Source: Burkholderiaceae bacterium
GTDB lineage: Bacteria; Pseudomonadota; Gammaproteobacteria; Burkholderiales; Burkholderiaceae_E
Length of the DNA: 55,212 nt
Direction of reading: 5' to 3'
Assembly: GCA_016710525.1 (NCBI GenBank)
Contig: JADJVQ010000041.1
Span: 1-55,212 of the forward strand
The position numbers and the translations under genes are program-made. This document shows positions 37,942 through 47,456 of this stretch, piece after piece. Within the stretch, counting starts at the first letter, position 1. Every line of letters begins with the position of its first letter. A model generated the notes under the pieces. That model saw nothing but the letters and a program-made list of their open reading frames with translations. It made no database searches and was not told the origin of the DNA.

Positions 37942-38667
37942 ATGGCGATGCCCGAAGGGCTGCGTGGTTCCCGGCTGCTGGTCATCGGCGGCAGTTCGGG
38001 CATTGGCGAGGCTACCGCCGCCCAGGCGGCGCTGGCCGGGGCCCAGGTGACGATCGCCTCGCGATCCGACACCCGGCTGAGCGCCGCGCTCGCGCGCCTG
38101 CCCGGCGGCGTGGCCAGCGCCCGCCTGGACGTCACCGACGCGGCCGCCGTCGGCGAATTCTTTGCCGGCGCGCCTGCCTGGGATCACGTGATCTTGAGCG
38201 GCTCGGCAACCCGCAGCGGGTCGGTGGGCGAGCTGGCGCTGGCCGACGCCAGGGCCGCGATGGACAGCAAGTTCTGGGGCGCTTACCACGTTGCCCGCAG
38301 CGCCCGCGTCCAGGATGGCGGCTCGATCACGTTCGTCTCGGGGGTCTACTCGGTGCGGCCCGTGCCCAGCGCGGTGCTGCAGGGAGCCATCAACGCGGCG
38401 ATCGACGCGCTGGCCCGCGGCCTGGCGCTCGAGCTCGCGCCCCGGGTCCGCGTCAATGTGGTCTCGCCCAGCACCACGGCCACGTCGCTATGGGATCGGC
38501 TGGGCGACGACGGTCGCGCGCTCAAGCTGGCCCAGGTCGCGGCGCGGCTGCCGCTGGCGCGCGTCGCGCAGCCCGAGGACATCGCCAGCGCCATTCTGTT
38601 CGTTGCGGGCAATCCGTTCGCCACCGGATCGGTCGTGCTGATCGATGGCGGGGATTCCCTGGTCTGA
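37942..38667 (+). CDS. SDR-family protein lacking the YxxxK motif
   Basis: 241 residues. The cofactor motif GGSSGIGEA is intact, and RVNVVSPS and VLIDGG match the SDR C-terminus. At the catalytic site, SGVYSVRPVPSAVLQGAIN replaces the usual Ser...YxxxK: the Lys position is Asn and the Tyr position Gln. A divergent SDR group with this change exists, so the fold and nucleotide binding are likely but standard dehydrogenase chemistry is not. It starts four bases after the transporter fusion, inside the same operon. Confidence 0.85.
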   Translation: MAMPEGLRGSRLLVIGGSSGIGEATAAQAALAGAQVTIASRSDTRLSAALARLPGGVASARLDVTDAAAVGEFFAGAPAWDHVILSGSATRSGSVGELALADARAAMDSKFWGAYHVARSARVQDGGSITFVSGVYSVRPVPSAVLQGAINAAIDALARGLALELAPRVRVNVVSPSTTATSLWDRLGDDGRALKLAQVAARLPLARVAQPEDIASAILFVAGNPFATGSVVLIDGGDSLV

Positions 38668-38711
38668 ATTCGGTCGCCCCGCGCCCGACCCCTTTTCCGA
38701 AAGCGCCCGCC

Positions 38712-39692
38712 ATGGCCTTGCTCGAAGTTCCGGTCATCGACATCTCGCCCTGCTTCACCGGTGGCCAGTCCGAGCGGCGTGCGCTGGCCCGGGCCGTCGA
38801 TCAGGCCTGCCGCGACATCGGCTTTCTGGTGATTCGCGGCCATGGTGTGCCCGCGACACTGCTCGAACGGATGCACGAGGTATCGCGGCGCTTCTTCGAC
38901 CTGCCGCTGGTCGAGAAGATGCGGGTGGCGCGCCCGGCGATCGATGTCACGCGCGGTTACATCGGCCTGGACGAAGAGTCGCTGGCCCGCTCGCGCGACC
39001 CCGGCGCGTATGGCAGCGACCTGAACGAGAGTCTGATGATCGGCCCGGTCGATCCGCCGCCGGCGGACTATGCCCAGGCGCCGGCGGCGGGCCGGCATTT
39101 CGCGCCCAATCTCTGGCCCGCCGAGCCGGCCGAACTGCGCGAGATCTGGTCGGCCTACTATCGGGCGATGGGGGATCTGGCGGCCACGCTGATGCGCCTG
39201 TTCGCGCTGGGCCTGGGCCTGCCGGAGCACCACTTCGAGGCCAGCATCGGGCGGCACATCAGCCGGCTGCGCGTGCGCAACTACCCGGCGCCCGCCGTGC
39301 CGCCGCAGCCCGGGCAGATCCGCGCCGGCGCGCATTCCGACTATGGCAGCCTGACCATCCTGGCCACCGAGGACAAGCCGGGCGGGCTGCAGGTCTGCAA
39401 TGCGGCCGGGCAGTGGGTGGACGTGCCGATCGTGCCGGGCTGCTTCATCATCAACATCGGCGACCTGATGGCGCGCTGGACCAATGACAGCTGGGTGTCG
39501 ACGCTGCACCGGGTGGTCAACCCGCCTGTCGAACAGGCTGCCGGCAGCCGCCGCCAGTCGCTGGTGTTCTTCCACAACCCGGACTACGACGCGGTCATCG
39601 AAAACCTGGTTGCCGGCCAGCCGGCCAGGTACGCGCCCACGACCTCGGGCGAACATCTGCGCCAGATGTTCATGGCGACCCAGAACGGCTGA
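38712..39692 (+). CDS. 2-oxoglutarate/Fe(II) oxygenase (isopenicillin N synthase family)
   Basis: 326 residues. DIOX_N-type N-terminus (VPVIDISPCFTGG, then RDIGFLVIRGHGVP) and the jelly-roll core with HSDYG (the HxD ligands), LHRVVNP (the distal His) and SRRQSLVFF (the 2-oxoglutarate-binding Arg). It probably hydroxylates or desaturates a small molecule, perhaps the compound imported by the Liv transporter encoded just upstream. The gene's 3' end is duplicated (26-base tandem repeat listed separately). Confidence 0.92.
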   Translation: MALLEVPVIDISPCFTGGQSERRALARAVDQACRDIGFLVIRGHGVPATLLERMHEVSRRFFDLPLVEKMRVARPAIDVTRGYIGLDEESLARSRDPGAYGSDLNESLMIGPVDPPPADYAQAPAAGRHFAPNLWPAEPAELREIWSAYYRAMGDLAATLMRLFALGLGLPEHHFEASIGRHISRLRVRNYPAPAVPPQPGQIRAGAHSDYGSLTILATEDKPGGLQVCNAAGQWVDVPIVPGCFIINIGDLMARWTNDSWVSTLHRVVNPPVEQAAGSRRQSLVFFHNPDYDAVIENLVAGQPARYAPTTSGEHLRQMFMATQNG

Positions 39693-39719
39693 GGTTCATG
39701 GCGACCCTGAACGGCTGAG
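39668..39719. repeat. 26-base tandem duplication at the oxygenase stop
   Basis: Two copies of 26 bases (39668-39693 and 39694-39719) differing at one position (CCCAGAA / CCCTGAA). Each encodes the last residues FMATxNG and a TGA, so the second copy lies beyond the stop. It is a recent slip duplication without coding effect. Confidence 0.9.
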
Positions 39720-39886
39720 GCCGCCACCCGCGGCCAGGCACGTTGCGCAAGGCGCGACGGGCGCTCGACACGGCGGTGTCATCTGGCCTCGCGAAGATCT
39801 CGGCTCGCGCTTCGTCGCGTCGATACCCGGGCCGAATGACGAGCCGGGTGCGCAGACCGAATGATCCAACGATCCCAGGGGATTCC

Positions 39887-41284
39887 ATGAACCGATTGAC
39901 TCCGCTCGCGATGGCGCTGGCCTTGGCCGCGTACGGCGCAAGCGCTGGCGCCGCCAGCAGCAATTTCAGCAACTTCACCGCGGCATCCGCCTCGGTCGCC
40001 GGCGGATCGCTGCCGGAAACGGCACCCTTCGCACTGGCCAACAGCGCCTGGAGCCAGCGCGTGATTGCCAATCGGACAACCCAGACCAGCATCGGGCAGT
40101 TCAACAGCGGGTCATGGGACATGATCGACTCCAATCGGACCGGCGCCGATCGCGGCCGCTACCTCTTCTCCGTGTTCGAAACGGCCCAAGCCGGTATCCA
40201 GCGCACGGACCGCTGGACCGGCACGACGGTGACCCTGTGGAACTCGCCGGCCGCCGCGCCGGCCCTGAACTCGGCGGTGGCCTTCGACGCGTCGCGCTGG
40301 ACCCCGTTCGGGACCTACCTGACGGCCGAAGAGTCCTGGGGTGCGCAACCGCAGCCGTATGGCCGGCTGTTCGAGCTGACCAATCCGACGACGGCGGGCG
40401 CCTCGGGCGGCACCTTGCTTCACCGCAACGCGGTGGCCCGGGTGTCTCACGAAGGTCTGGCGTTCGACCGCAACAACAACCTGTACTACATCGACGAACT
40501 GAACGGCGGCAGCATCTATCGATACACGTCGAACACGCCGAACGATGGCGCCACCTTTTTCGACGGCGGGGTCAATTCGGTGCTGCGGGTGGGCAGCGGC
40601 AACACGGACAATGCCACCGGCGCGTCGAGCTGGGTTCCCTTCACCAATGCGGCGGGCGTCGGGCTGGCGGGGGCGGTGACGATCACCGACCCCAATGGCG
40701 TGGTCTCGGTGGACGGCCGCGCAACCACCGACCTGGCCGCGTTCAAGGGCACCAACTACCAGCGTCCCGAAGATCTCGAGATCCGGACACTGACCAATGG
40801 TATCCAGATGCTCTACGTGGCCACGACGAGCACCCACGAGGTGTACTCGATCAACCTGGACACGGGTCTGGTCAACCGATTCGCCAGCCGCAGCACGATC
40901 GACGCCGCAACCGGAATCGCGGTGGGGACGGCGCTGACTAGCCCGGACAACCTGGCGATCGACGCCGACGGCCATATCTACATCGTCGAGGATCAGCCCG
41001 GCGGCCTGGCCGACATCTGGATGGCACGGGACGACAATCAGGACGGCATCGCCGAATCGCTCAGTCGCTGGGCATCGCTATCGACCCTGGGGGCCGAACC
41101 CACCGGTTTGTACTTCGATGTCACGAACCCCAACCTCGCTTTCGTCAACGTCCAGCATCCCACCAGTGGTGTGGACAGCCTGGTGGAGATTTCCGCTGTG
41201 CCCCTGGTGGGCAGCCTGCCCCTGATGCTGGGCGCGGCCGGCCTGATGGGGGTCGTGCGGCGCCGACCGCGCCACGAGGGCTGA
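39887..41284 (+). CDS. PhoX/DUF839-like exported protein with PEP-CTERM-like tail
   Basis: 465 residues. Signal peptide (LAMALALAAYGASAGA). The body resembles PhoX-type beta-propeller proteins: GRYLFSVFETAQAG, WTPFGTYLTAEESWG, GRLFELTN, RVSHEGLAFDRNNNLYYIDE; PhoX enzymes are Ca/Fe phosphatases, but the metal ligands cannot all be confirmed here. The C-terminus VPLVGSLPLMLGAAGLMGVV followed by RRRPR has the motif-helix-basic order of PEP-CTERM sorting signals, with VPL in place of VPEP. That predicts cleavage by an exosortase, none of which is in the window. Confidence 0.8.
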   Translation: MNRLTPLAMALALAAYGASAGAASSNFSNFTAASASVAGGSLPETAPFALANSAWSQRVIANRTTQTSIGQFNSGSWDMIDSNRTGADRGRYLFSVFETAQAGIQRTDRWTGTTVTLWNSPAAAPALNSAVAFDASRWTPFGTYLTAEESWGAQPQPYGRLFELTNPTTAGASGGTLLHRNAVARVSHEGLAFDRNNNLYYIDELNGGSIYRYTSNTPNDGATFFDGGVNSVLRVGSGNTDNATGASSWVPFTNAAGVGLAGAVTITDPNGVVSVDGRATTDLAAFKGTNYQRPEDLEIRTLTNGIQMLYVATTSTHEVYSINLDTGLVNRFASRSTIDAATGIAVGTALTSPDNLAIDADGHIYIVEDQPGGLADIWMARDDNQDGIAESLSRWASLSTLGAEPTGLYFDVTNPNLAFVNVQHPTSGVDSLVEISAVPLVGSLPLMLGAAGLMGVVRRRPRHEG

Positions 41285-41369
41285 ACCAGGCCGGCACGGC
41301 CGGCCATGGACTGGCGCGTGTTCGCAGCGCGTCGGGCGACGCGATTGGCGCGCCGTCGCTCTTCGCCGC

Positions 41370-42278
41370 TCAGCGTGCGATGAGGCTGATGATGTGCCCG
41401 GCCACCTCGGGGCCCTTGTCTTCCTGCAGGAAATGGCCGGCGCCGCGGATGAGGGTGTGCGGCTGGCCCTGCGCGCCGGGCACCCGTTCCTGCCAGAGCT
41501 TTTCGCCGCCGCGGGTGATCGGGTCACGGGTGCTGAACAGCGTCAGGAACGGCTTGTCCCAGCGGCTGAACAGCGCCCAGGCGCGTTCGTTGCTGTCGCG
41601 CTCGGGATCGTCGGGGGTGGTCGGCACGAAGCCCGGGAACACGCGCGCCGCGATCCGATGGCGGGCATCGGGGAAGGGCGCGTCGTAGGCGGCCAGCTCG
41701 TCGGGCCGCAGCCCGGCGGCGCAGCCGGCCTTGACGATGCGTCCGATCGGAAACCACGGGCTGTGGCGGGCGAAGGCGCGCCACAGCCGGAATGCGCGCG
41801 GCACCGGGCCGGTGCCGGTCGGCAGCCCGCCGTTGGCCAGCACGACGCGGGCAAAGCGCTCGGGCGCGTCGGCCACCATGCGCAGTCCGATCAGCGAACC
41901 CCAATCCTGGCAGAACAGCGTGATCCCGCGCAGGTCGCGGGCCTCCAGCCAGGCGTTCAGCCACAGCACCTGATGGCGATACGAATAATCGCCGGCACGG
42001 GCCGGTTTGTCGGAACGTCCGAATCCGACCAGGTCGGGCGCGATCGCACGGCAGCCGGCGGCCACCAGCACGGGAATCATCTTGCGGTACAGGAAGGACC
42101 AGGTGGGCTCGCCGTGCATCAGCAGCACCACGGGCCCGTCGCGCGGCCCTTCGTCGATGTCGGCGATGCGCAGGCCGCCGACGGTGGTGTAGTTCGGCGC
42201 GTACGGAAAGTCGGGCAGCGCGGCGAAGCGCGCCTCGGGCGTGCGCAAAATGTCGGTGACGATGGGCAGGGTCGACAT
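41370..42278 (-). CDS. Haloalkane dehalogenase (HLD-I type)
   Basis: It hydrolyses carbon-halogen bonds of haloalkanes to alcohols. 302 residues; HGEPTW (55-60, oxyanion and halide site), nucleophile D125 followed by W126 in CQDWGS, acid D252 in STRDPIT, and base H282 in GAGHFLQED. A Trp at 175 in the cap (SPWFP) lies where DhlA-type enzymes hold a second halide-binding Trp. The full triad makes dehalogenase more likely than a generic esterase, though epoxide hydrolases share the Asp nucleophile. It is the last gene of the long minus-strand run. Confidence 0.85.
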   Translation of the reverse strand: MSTLPIVTDILRTPEARFAALPDFPYAPNYTTVGGLRIADIDEGPRDGPVVLLMHGEPTWSFLYRKMIPVLVAAGCRAIAPDLVGFGRSDKPARAGDYSYRHQVLWLNAWLEARDLRGITLFCQDWGSLIGLRMVADAPERFARVVLANGGLPTGTGPVPRAFRLWRAFARHSPWFPIGRIVKAGCAAGLRPDELAAYDAPFPDARHRIAARVFPGFVPTTPDDPERDSNERAWALFSRWDKPFLTLFSTRDPITRGGEKLWQERVPGAQGQPHTLIRGAGHFLQEDKGPEVAGHIISLIAR

Positions 42279-42361
42279 GGGCGGAGCGTTCTCGCGGTCG
42301 TTGGCGGGCGGAGCGATCGCGCCGTTTCGCGGCGATCGCCTGGGGTGCTCGGAGCAGGCGC

Positions 42362-43438
42362 TCAGAAGCGCCGGGTGAGCGTGATCTCCGATGAGCCGGG
42401 CAGCAGGCTGAAGAAGTCGCCATCGGCGGCGACCCGGATCGGGCCGCTGAAAACGCCCGGTGCGGCGCCCAGGAAGGCCTGCTCCATGCCCGGCAGGGGC
42501 AGCGCGGGCACGATGTGATTGAGCAGCAGGTAGCCGACCTTGGCATCGCGAGCGGTCTGGGCCGCCTGCTCGGGCGAGGCGTGGTAGTCGAGGATGTCGC
42601 CGAAGATCTTCTTCAGATTGGCGCGCCCGGCCTGGGTCGCGCCATCGGCCAGGATCGCCATCAGCGGGGTCGACAGCGCCTCATGGACCAGCAGATCGGC
42701 GCCCTGGGCTTCGCGTCGCACCGCGTCCGACTGTTTGGTGTCGCCACTGAGCACCACGCTGCGTCCCTTGTATCGGATTCGGTAGCCCACCGCAGGCCGG
42801 ACCGGCGCGTGGTCGACCGTGAAGGCGACGATCTCGAGATCGGCATCCTTGAGCACCACGGCCCGTCCGTCGGCGCCGATCGCAAAGGGCTGCGCGGTGC
42901 CGCTGAAGCCGGCGGCGTGCACGGTGGCCTCGCCGTGATGAGCCACGCGGTAGCCCTGGTCGGGCGTGTACGCCTGCCGCCAGCCGGCGACCACCGTGTC
43001 AACGCCGTCCGGGCCGTGGACCGGCACCGGCGCCTGATTGCCGGTCGACACCCAGCGCTGCAGCATCAGTTCGCCCAGGCCGTCGATGTGGTCCGAATGG
43101 AAGTGGGTCAGGAAGATCGCGTCGATGCGGCCATGCACGAATCCCAGCCGGCCGATGTTGCGGGCCGCACCGGATCCCGCATCGAACACGAACAGCCGCT
43201 TGCCGGCCACCACCACCGTGCAGGGCCCGGCCCGCTTGTCGTCCGGAAACGGCGAGCCTGAGCCGCACACGCCCACGTGCAGGCCATCGGGCAGCTTGGC
43301 CAGCAGGTCGGCGGCCAGCCGCTCGCCCGCGATGCGGCGCGCGAGCGCCACGCTCAGCGGGCCGCGAAAGGCGTAGGCGGCCGCGCCCAGCAGGGTTGCG
43401 GCGACGAGGGACCAGAGGGCGAATCTCGTGAGTTTCAT
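42362..43438 (-). CDS. Exported metallo-beta-lactamase-fold hydrolase (arylsulfatase/RNase Z-like)
   Basis: 358 residues. N-terminal signal or anchor (LWSLVAATLLGAAAYAF). The hydrolase shows THFHSDHIDGLGEL (HxHxDH di-zinc motif), VVLSGDTKQSD and LLLNHIVP (late metal His), in the order of RNase Z-like and AtsA-type arylsulfatase MBL proteins. With sulfatase neighbours, a sulfate- or phosphate-ester hydrolase in the periplasm is a reasonable guess. 84-base gap to the dehalogenase, 86 to the SDR upstream. Confidence 0.85.
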   Translation of the reverse strand: MKLTRFALWSLVAATLLGAAAYAFRGPLSVALARRIAGERLAADLLAKLPDGLHVGVCGSGSPFPDDKRAGPCTVVVAGKRLFVFDAGSGAARNIGRLGFVHGRIDAIFLTHFHSDHIDGLGELMLQRWVSTGNQAPVPVHGPDGVDTVVAGWRQAYTPDQGYRVAHHGEATVHAAGFSGTAQPFAIGADGRAVVLKDADLEIVAFTVDHAPVRPAVGYRIRYKGRSVVLSGDTKQSDAVRREAQGADLLVHEALSTPLMAILADGATQAGRANLKKIFGDILDYHASPEQAAQTARDAKVGYLLLNHIVPALPLPGMEQAFLGAAPGVFSGPIRVAADGDFFSLLPGSSEITLTRRF

Positions 43439-43523
43439 GGGGGCCTTCGGCTTCGGTTGCAGGGGGCGGCGGGCACGGGACTCGGGCGATCGTGCCGCAA
43501 TGTCGGGACGGGCAGCCGCCCGG

Positions 43524-44324
43524 TCAGGCGCCGAAGATGCGCGCCAGGCGCACCCCCAGGCCTTGCACCCAGGGCGCCGTGTAGCGCAGCCGCGGGCGGC
43601 GCGCGAGTGCCGCCTTGACGATCAGCTTGACGATCGAACGGGTGCTGGCGGCCTCCAGCAGGCCGAACTGCCGGGCCTCGGCGGCCTGCAGGCGCGCGGT
43701 CTGGCCGCTGAAATACGAGCCGGTGGCCATCCATTCGTACTTTCGGGCGGTCATCGCCTGATTGAAGCCGGTATGGAACGCGCCCGGTTCGATCAGCGCG
43801 ACCTGGATGCCGGCGCCGAGCTGGTCCATCTCGGCGCGCAATCCGGCGCCGGCTGCAGACAGTGCGAACTTGCTCATCGAATAGGGCATCAGGAACGGGA
43901 CCGGCAGACGTCCGGCGATCGAACTGATGAACAGTACCGTGCCGCGTCGCCGTCCGATCATGCCGCGCAGCACGAGCTGGGTGAGCTCGAGCGTTCCGAA
44001 GACATTGACCTCGAAGGTGCGGCGCACGCGCTCGATCGGTACGTCGGCGAGCGACCCGGATTCGCCGACACCGGCATTGTTGATCAGCACATCGAGTTCG
44101 AGCGGGGCCGCCAAGGCGCGATCGTCGGCGCTCGTGATGTCGAGCCTGAAGACCGTCATCGGCAGCTGCCGTGTGATGCATTCGGTGCGAAGCGCCTCGG
44201 CCTGGGCGTCGTTGGCCGTGGTCGCGTGCACATGATGGCCGAGTGCGGCCAGCGCGAAGGCGGCATCGCGCCCGATGCCGCTGCCCGCACCGGTGATCAG
44301 GATCGATTTGGCGGAAGCATTCAT
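43524..44324 (-). CDS. SDR-family oxidoreductase
   Basis: 266 residues with TGAGSGIG, NNAGVGESG, the catalytic Ser in ISSIAG and intact YSMSK (YxxxK), then the EPGAFHTGF region of classical SDRs. It probably oxidises the alcohol released by one of the ester hydrolases or the dehalogenase in this cluster. The ATG overlaps the stop of the upstream propeller-like gene (ATGA at 44321-44324). Confidence 0.9.
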   Translation of the reverse strand: MNASAKSILITGAGSGIGRDAAFALAALGHHVHATTANDAQAEALRTECITRQLPMTVFRLDITSADDRALAAPLELDVLINNAGVGESGSLADVPIERVRRTFEVNVFGTLELTQLVLRGMIGRRRGTVLFISSIAGRLPVPFLMPYSMSKFALSAAGAGLRAEMDQLGAGIQVALIEPGAFHTGFNQAMTARKYEWMATGSYFSGQTARLQAAEARQFGLLEAASTRSIVKLIVKAALARRPRLRYTAPWVQGLGVRLARIFGA

Positions 44325-45571
44325 TCGACATACACCCGGGCCAGCCGGCCCATCGAGGACCAGTAGAAGTCGCGCCCCCAGCCGGCGCTCGGGAACACCA
44401 CGCCCTGGGTGATGCCGCCGATCCGCACGCGTCCGAGTTCCGCACCGTTCTCCAGCGCGAGCACGACGACTTCCTCGCCGCCGCGCCGATAGTCGTTGAT
44501 CACGAGCTCGCCGGTGTCCGGGTAGTGGATCAGGTGGCTGGCGCAGCCGAAGTCCGCCTTGTGCCACAGCGGGCTGAGCGATCGGCCTTCGGCATCCAGA
44601 CGCCAGGCGCGCAGGTAGCGGTTGGCCGAGTCGTAGCCGATCACGATCCGATGCCGGATCGAGACCAGCGGCGGATTGGTGATGCTGCCGCCGGCCAGGC
44701 CGCTGATCAGGTGCCGGTCGTGGTCGCGCGAGTCGTCCAGCGACACGCGGATCAGCCGGTTCGGGGCCGGGCTCACGCCGGCGCCGATCATCCGGATGCG
44801 ATAGCGATGCTGGCCGTTGTCCATGAACCAGGCCTGCCGGTCGTCGAGCACGACATCCCATCCGTAGGTCTGGCCGTGACCGTCGAGGTATTCGAATCGC
44901 CAGGTGTCGTCGAACACGAGGCAGTTGCGCTCGTCGTGCCAGCGATAGCGGAAGATCGAACGCGTGCCGACCACATAGACGGTGTTGCCGATCGCGCTGA
45001 GCCGCGCGATCGACGGTTCGGGGCACTCGGTGTCGGGGCTGGCCGGCAGCAGCTCGTCCGGTTCGAGCACGCTCAGCCAGGCGTTCGTGCGATCCGACAG
45101 GTTCTTGGTCACCAGCAGGCCGTTCTCGAGGACGACGAACGAGTTGTAGGGCTGGGCAATCGGCAGGCGCCGACAGGCCCTCGGCTGGCAGTCCCGGTCG
45201 AGCCGGTGTGCGTGGCAGCCGTACACCACGTACAGGTCGCCATTGCGATGGACGGCCATGCCGCCGGGCCACATCGGTCCGCCGCGCAGCCGGGGCGATC
45301 GGCGCCGTGTCGCCAGCGTCTGGGGATCGATCCGGCTGACCTGCGCGGTGGTCGGCAGGCCGATGCGCGAGCGCAGCGCCGAATGCGTCAGCAGGTACAC
45401 CTCGCCCGGTGCGCCCAGCACGGTCATGGTCGACATCAGCGTGTTGCGGGTCGTGCAGCGCAGCGTTTCCCCCGCACGCAGCGCCAGGCCGGCACCTCGA
45501 CGAGGCGCCTGCAGGCGCTGCGGCCCGGCGTCCTCGGCCGGCCACGGGCTGTCCAGGTAACCCGAGCTCAT
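44321..45571 (-). CDS. Hypothetical beta-propeller-like protein
   Basis: 416 residues, no signal peptide. Repeated short strands with NGDLYVVYG, NGLLVTKN, NTVYVVGTRSIFRY, GELVINDYRRGGEEVVVLALENG suggest a six- or seven-bladed propeller, as in NHL or SMP-30-type proteins. Several Cys and an acidic YGWDVVLDD patch are seen, but no clear catalytic set. Both ends overlap neighbours by four bases (sulfatase upstream, SDR downstream), so it is certainly co-translated with them. A substrate-binding or lactonase role is possible. Confidence 0.75.
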   Translation of the reverse strand: MSSGYLDSPWPAEDAGPQRLQAPRRGAGLALRAGETLRCTTRNTLMSTMTVLGAPGEVYLLTHSALRSRIGLPTTAQVSRIDPQTLATRRRSPRLRGGPMWPGGMAVHRNGDLYVVYGCHAHRLDRDCQPRACRRLPIAQPYNSFVVLENGLLVTKNLSDRTNAWLSVLEPDELLPASPDTECPEPSIARLSAIGNTVYVVGTRSIFRYRWHDERNCLVFDDTWRFEYLDGHGQTYGWDVVLDDRQAWFMDNGQHRYRIRMIGAGVSPAPNRLIRVSLDDSRDHDRHLISGLAGGSITNPPLVSIRHRIVIGYDSANRYLRAWRLDAEGRSLSPLWHKADFGCASHLIHYPDTGELVINDYRRGGEEVVVLALENGAELGRVRIGGITQGVVFPSAGWGRDFYWSSMGRLARVYVE

Positions 45572-47367
45572 CGGCGGCGCAGCCGGCGGCGCCGGTACAG
45601 CAGCAGTGCCAGCGCGCTCAGGCCCGCCAGCAGGGCCAGCGCCGCGGGCCCGAAGCGCGGCACGTAGACGTTGACCAGCGAGTTGATCAGCACCTGCTGC
45701 ACCGGGTCGTAACCGTCGGGCATCGGCAGCACGCCGTGGCTGCGCGCGTACTCGGCATAGTCGGCCTGCATCGCCCGGAACTCCTCGGGCAGTTTCAGGC
45801 GCAGGTCATGGGTTTCGCCGGGGTCGCGGCGGATGTCGTACAGGTGCCATTGGCCGTCGCCGACCGGCGGGATGTTCCTGATCAGTTTCAGGTCGCCCTT
45901 GAACAGCGCCTGATTGCCCGACAGCTCGAAGCCGAACGGCCGCTGCGGCGGATGGACCTGACTCGACTCGCCCTTGAGGACGGCCAGCAGACTGGCGCCC
46001 GAAGGCGCCTCGATGCGCTGGCCCTGATAGGCCGTGCCCGGTCTGGGCACGCCGGCCAGTTCGAGCAGCGTGGGCAGCACGTCGTTGACGTGGGTGAAGC
46101 CGTGATGGATCTTCCCGGCCGGCATGCCGGGCACTCCGGCGACGATCAGCGGGACCCGGATACCCCCTTCGCCCAGGTAGAACTTGTAGGTGCTCAGCGG
46201 CGAAACGGCCGCGCTCGCCCAGCTCGGCCCGATCACCGTGTAAGCCCCCTTGGCGCCGAGCCGGTCGAACTCGCGCGAGTACTGCCAGTCGAGCCACAGC
46301 CGGCCGGCCAGCATCGCATAGGGGTCGGAGGCCTCGGCGCCGTTGTCCGACAGGTACACGAAAACCGTGTTCTCGTATTCGCCGATCCGCTTCAGGTGGG
46401 CGACGAGCCGGCCCACCTGGTCGTCCATCGCGTCGGCCATCGCGGCATAGACCTCCATGCGCCGCGCCTGGTACGCCTTGTCGGCCTCGCTCAATGCCGT
46501 CCAGGCCTCGGTCGAGGCCATGCTCGCCATCGGCGTGTCCGGCGGGATCAGGCCGAGCGCGATCGCCTTGTCGCGCCGGGCCTGGCGCAGCGCGCTCCAG
46601 CCGGCCTGGTAGCGGCCCTTGTACTTGTCGATGAAAGCCCGGGGAGCCTGCAGCGGAATGTGGTTCGCCTGGAACGCGACATAGGCGAAGAAGGGCTTGT
46701 CCTGGCGCGCGCCCGCGCCGATGTACTCGATCGTCTTGTCGATGAAGAAGCTCGACGAGTAGTAGTCGGCGGGCATGACGGCCGGTTTGCCGTCCTCGAA
46801 CCAGTCGACCCGGTCGTTCAGGTCCAGATAGCGCTTGGCGCTTTGCCAGTTGTCCGAGCCGCTGTCGCCCTGCACGAGCGAGCGCTCGAAGCCGCGCTGG
46901 TCGGGCAGGTTGTGGGGCTCCTTGCCGACGTGCCACTTGCCGGCGGCGTAGGTGCGATAGCCGCTGTCGCGCAGCAGCGTGGCGACGGTGACCACGCGCG
47001 TGTTCAGCACGCTCAGGTAGCCCGGCCGGCCGGCATGCGCGCGCGGAATGGTCTCGCGCATGTTGCCCACGCCGTTCAGGTGATTGTCGACGCCGGTGAG
47101 CAGCATCGCGCGGGTCGGGGAGCACGAGGCGCTGACGTGAAAATTCGAGAACCGCATGCCGCGGTGCGCGAGCTCGTCCAGGTGCGGCGTGGCGATTTCG
47201 CTGCCGAAGGCGCCGACATCGCTGAAGCCCCAGTCGTCGGCCAGCAGCAGCACGATGTTCGGCCGAGCGGGGCTGGCGGCCAGAGCGCCATCGCAGGCGG
47301 CCAGTGCCAGCAGCCACGCGGCGAGGCTGGCCAGCAGCAGGCCCGTGCGCTTGCCTGGCCCAGGCAT
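45568..47367 (-). CDS. Arylsulfatase-family enzyme, membrane-anchored
   Basis: 599 residues. N-terminal signal (LLLASLAAWLLALAAC), then IVLLLADDWGFSD (Ca-binding Asp pair D44/D45) and the formylglycine motif CSPTR (C82-R86) in ASCSPTRAMLLTG, so Cys-to-formylglycine conversion is expected. YLSDNGAE gives the second metal site. A C-terminal helix (about 571-591, PAALALLAGLSALALLLY) with a run of Arg anchors it to the inner membrane facing the periplasm. It hydrolyses sulfate esters; substrate unknown. Overlaps the propeller gene start by four bases. Confidence 0.93.
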   Translation of the reverse strand: MPGPGKRTGLLLASLAAWLLALAACDGALAASPARPNIVLLLADDWGFSDVGAFGSEIATPHLDELAHRGMRFSNFHVSASCSPTRAMLLTGVDNHLNGVGNMRETIPRAHAGRPGYLSVLNTRVVTVATLLRDSGYRTYAAGKWHVGKEPHNLPDQRGFERSLVQGDSGSDNWQSAKRYLDLNDRVDWFEDGKPAVMPADYYSSSFFIDKTIEYIGAGARQDKPFFAYVAFQANHIPLQAPRAFIDKYKGRYQAGWSALRQARRDKAIALGLIPPDTPMASMASTEAWTALSEADKAYQARRMEVYAAMADAMDDQVGRLVAHLKRIGEYENTVFVYLSDNGAEASDPYAMLAGRLWLDWQYSREFDRLGAKGAYTVIGPSWASAAVSPLSTYKFYLGEGGIRVPLIVAGVPGMPAGKIHHGFTHVNDVLPTLLELAGVPRPGTAYQGQRIEAPSGASLLAVLKGESSQVHPPQRPFGFELSGNQALFKGDLKLIRNIPPVGDGQWHLYDIRRDPGETHDLRLKLPEEFRAMQADYAEYARSHGVLPMPDGYDPVQQVLINSLVNVYVPRFGPAALALLAGLSALALLLYRRRRLRRR

Positions 47368-47456
47368 CCGGCCCAGGCGTGCGCTTGTCCGGCCCAGGCG
47401 CAGGCCGGGCCGCCCGTGCGCAGCCCGGCCGGTCGGCCACGCCGGGCTGCACGGGC

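Noticed and set aside
41289..41301. Hairpin GGCCG-GCA-CGGCC after the PhoX-like gene
   Set aside because: The stem is short with no T-run; similar GC hairpins arise by chance in this DNA.
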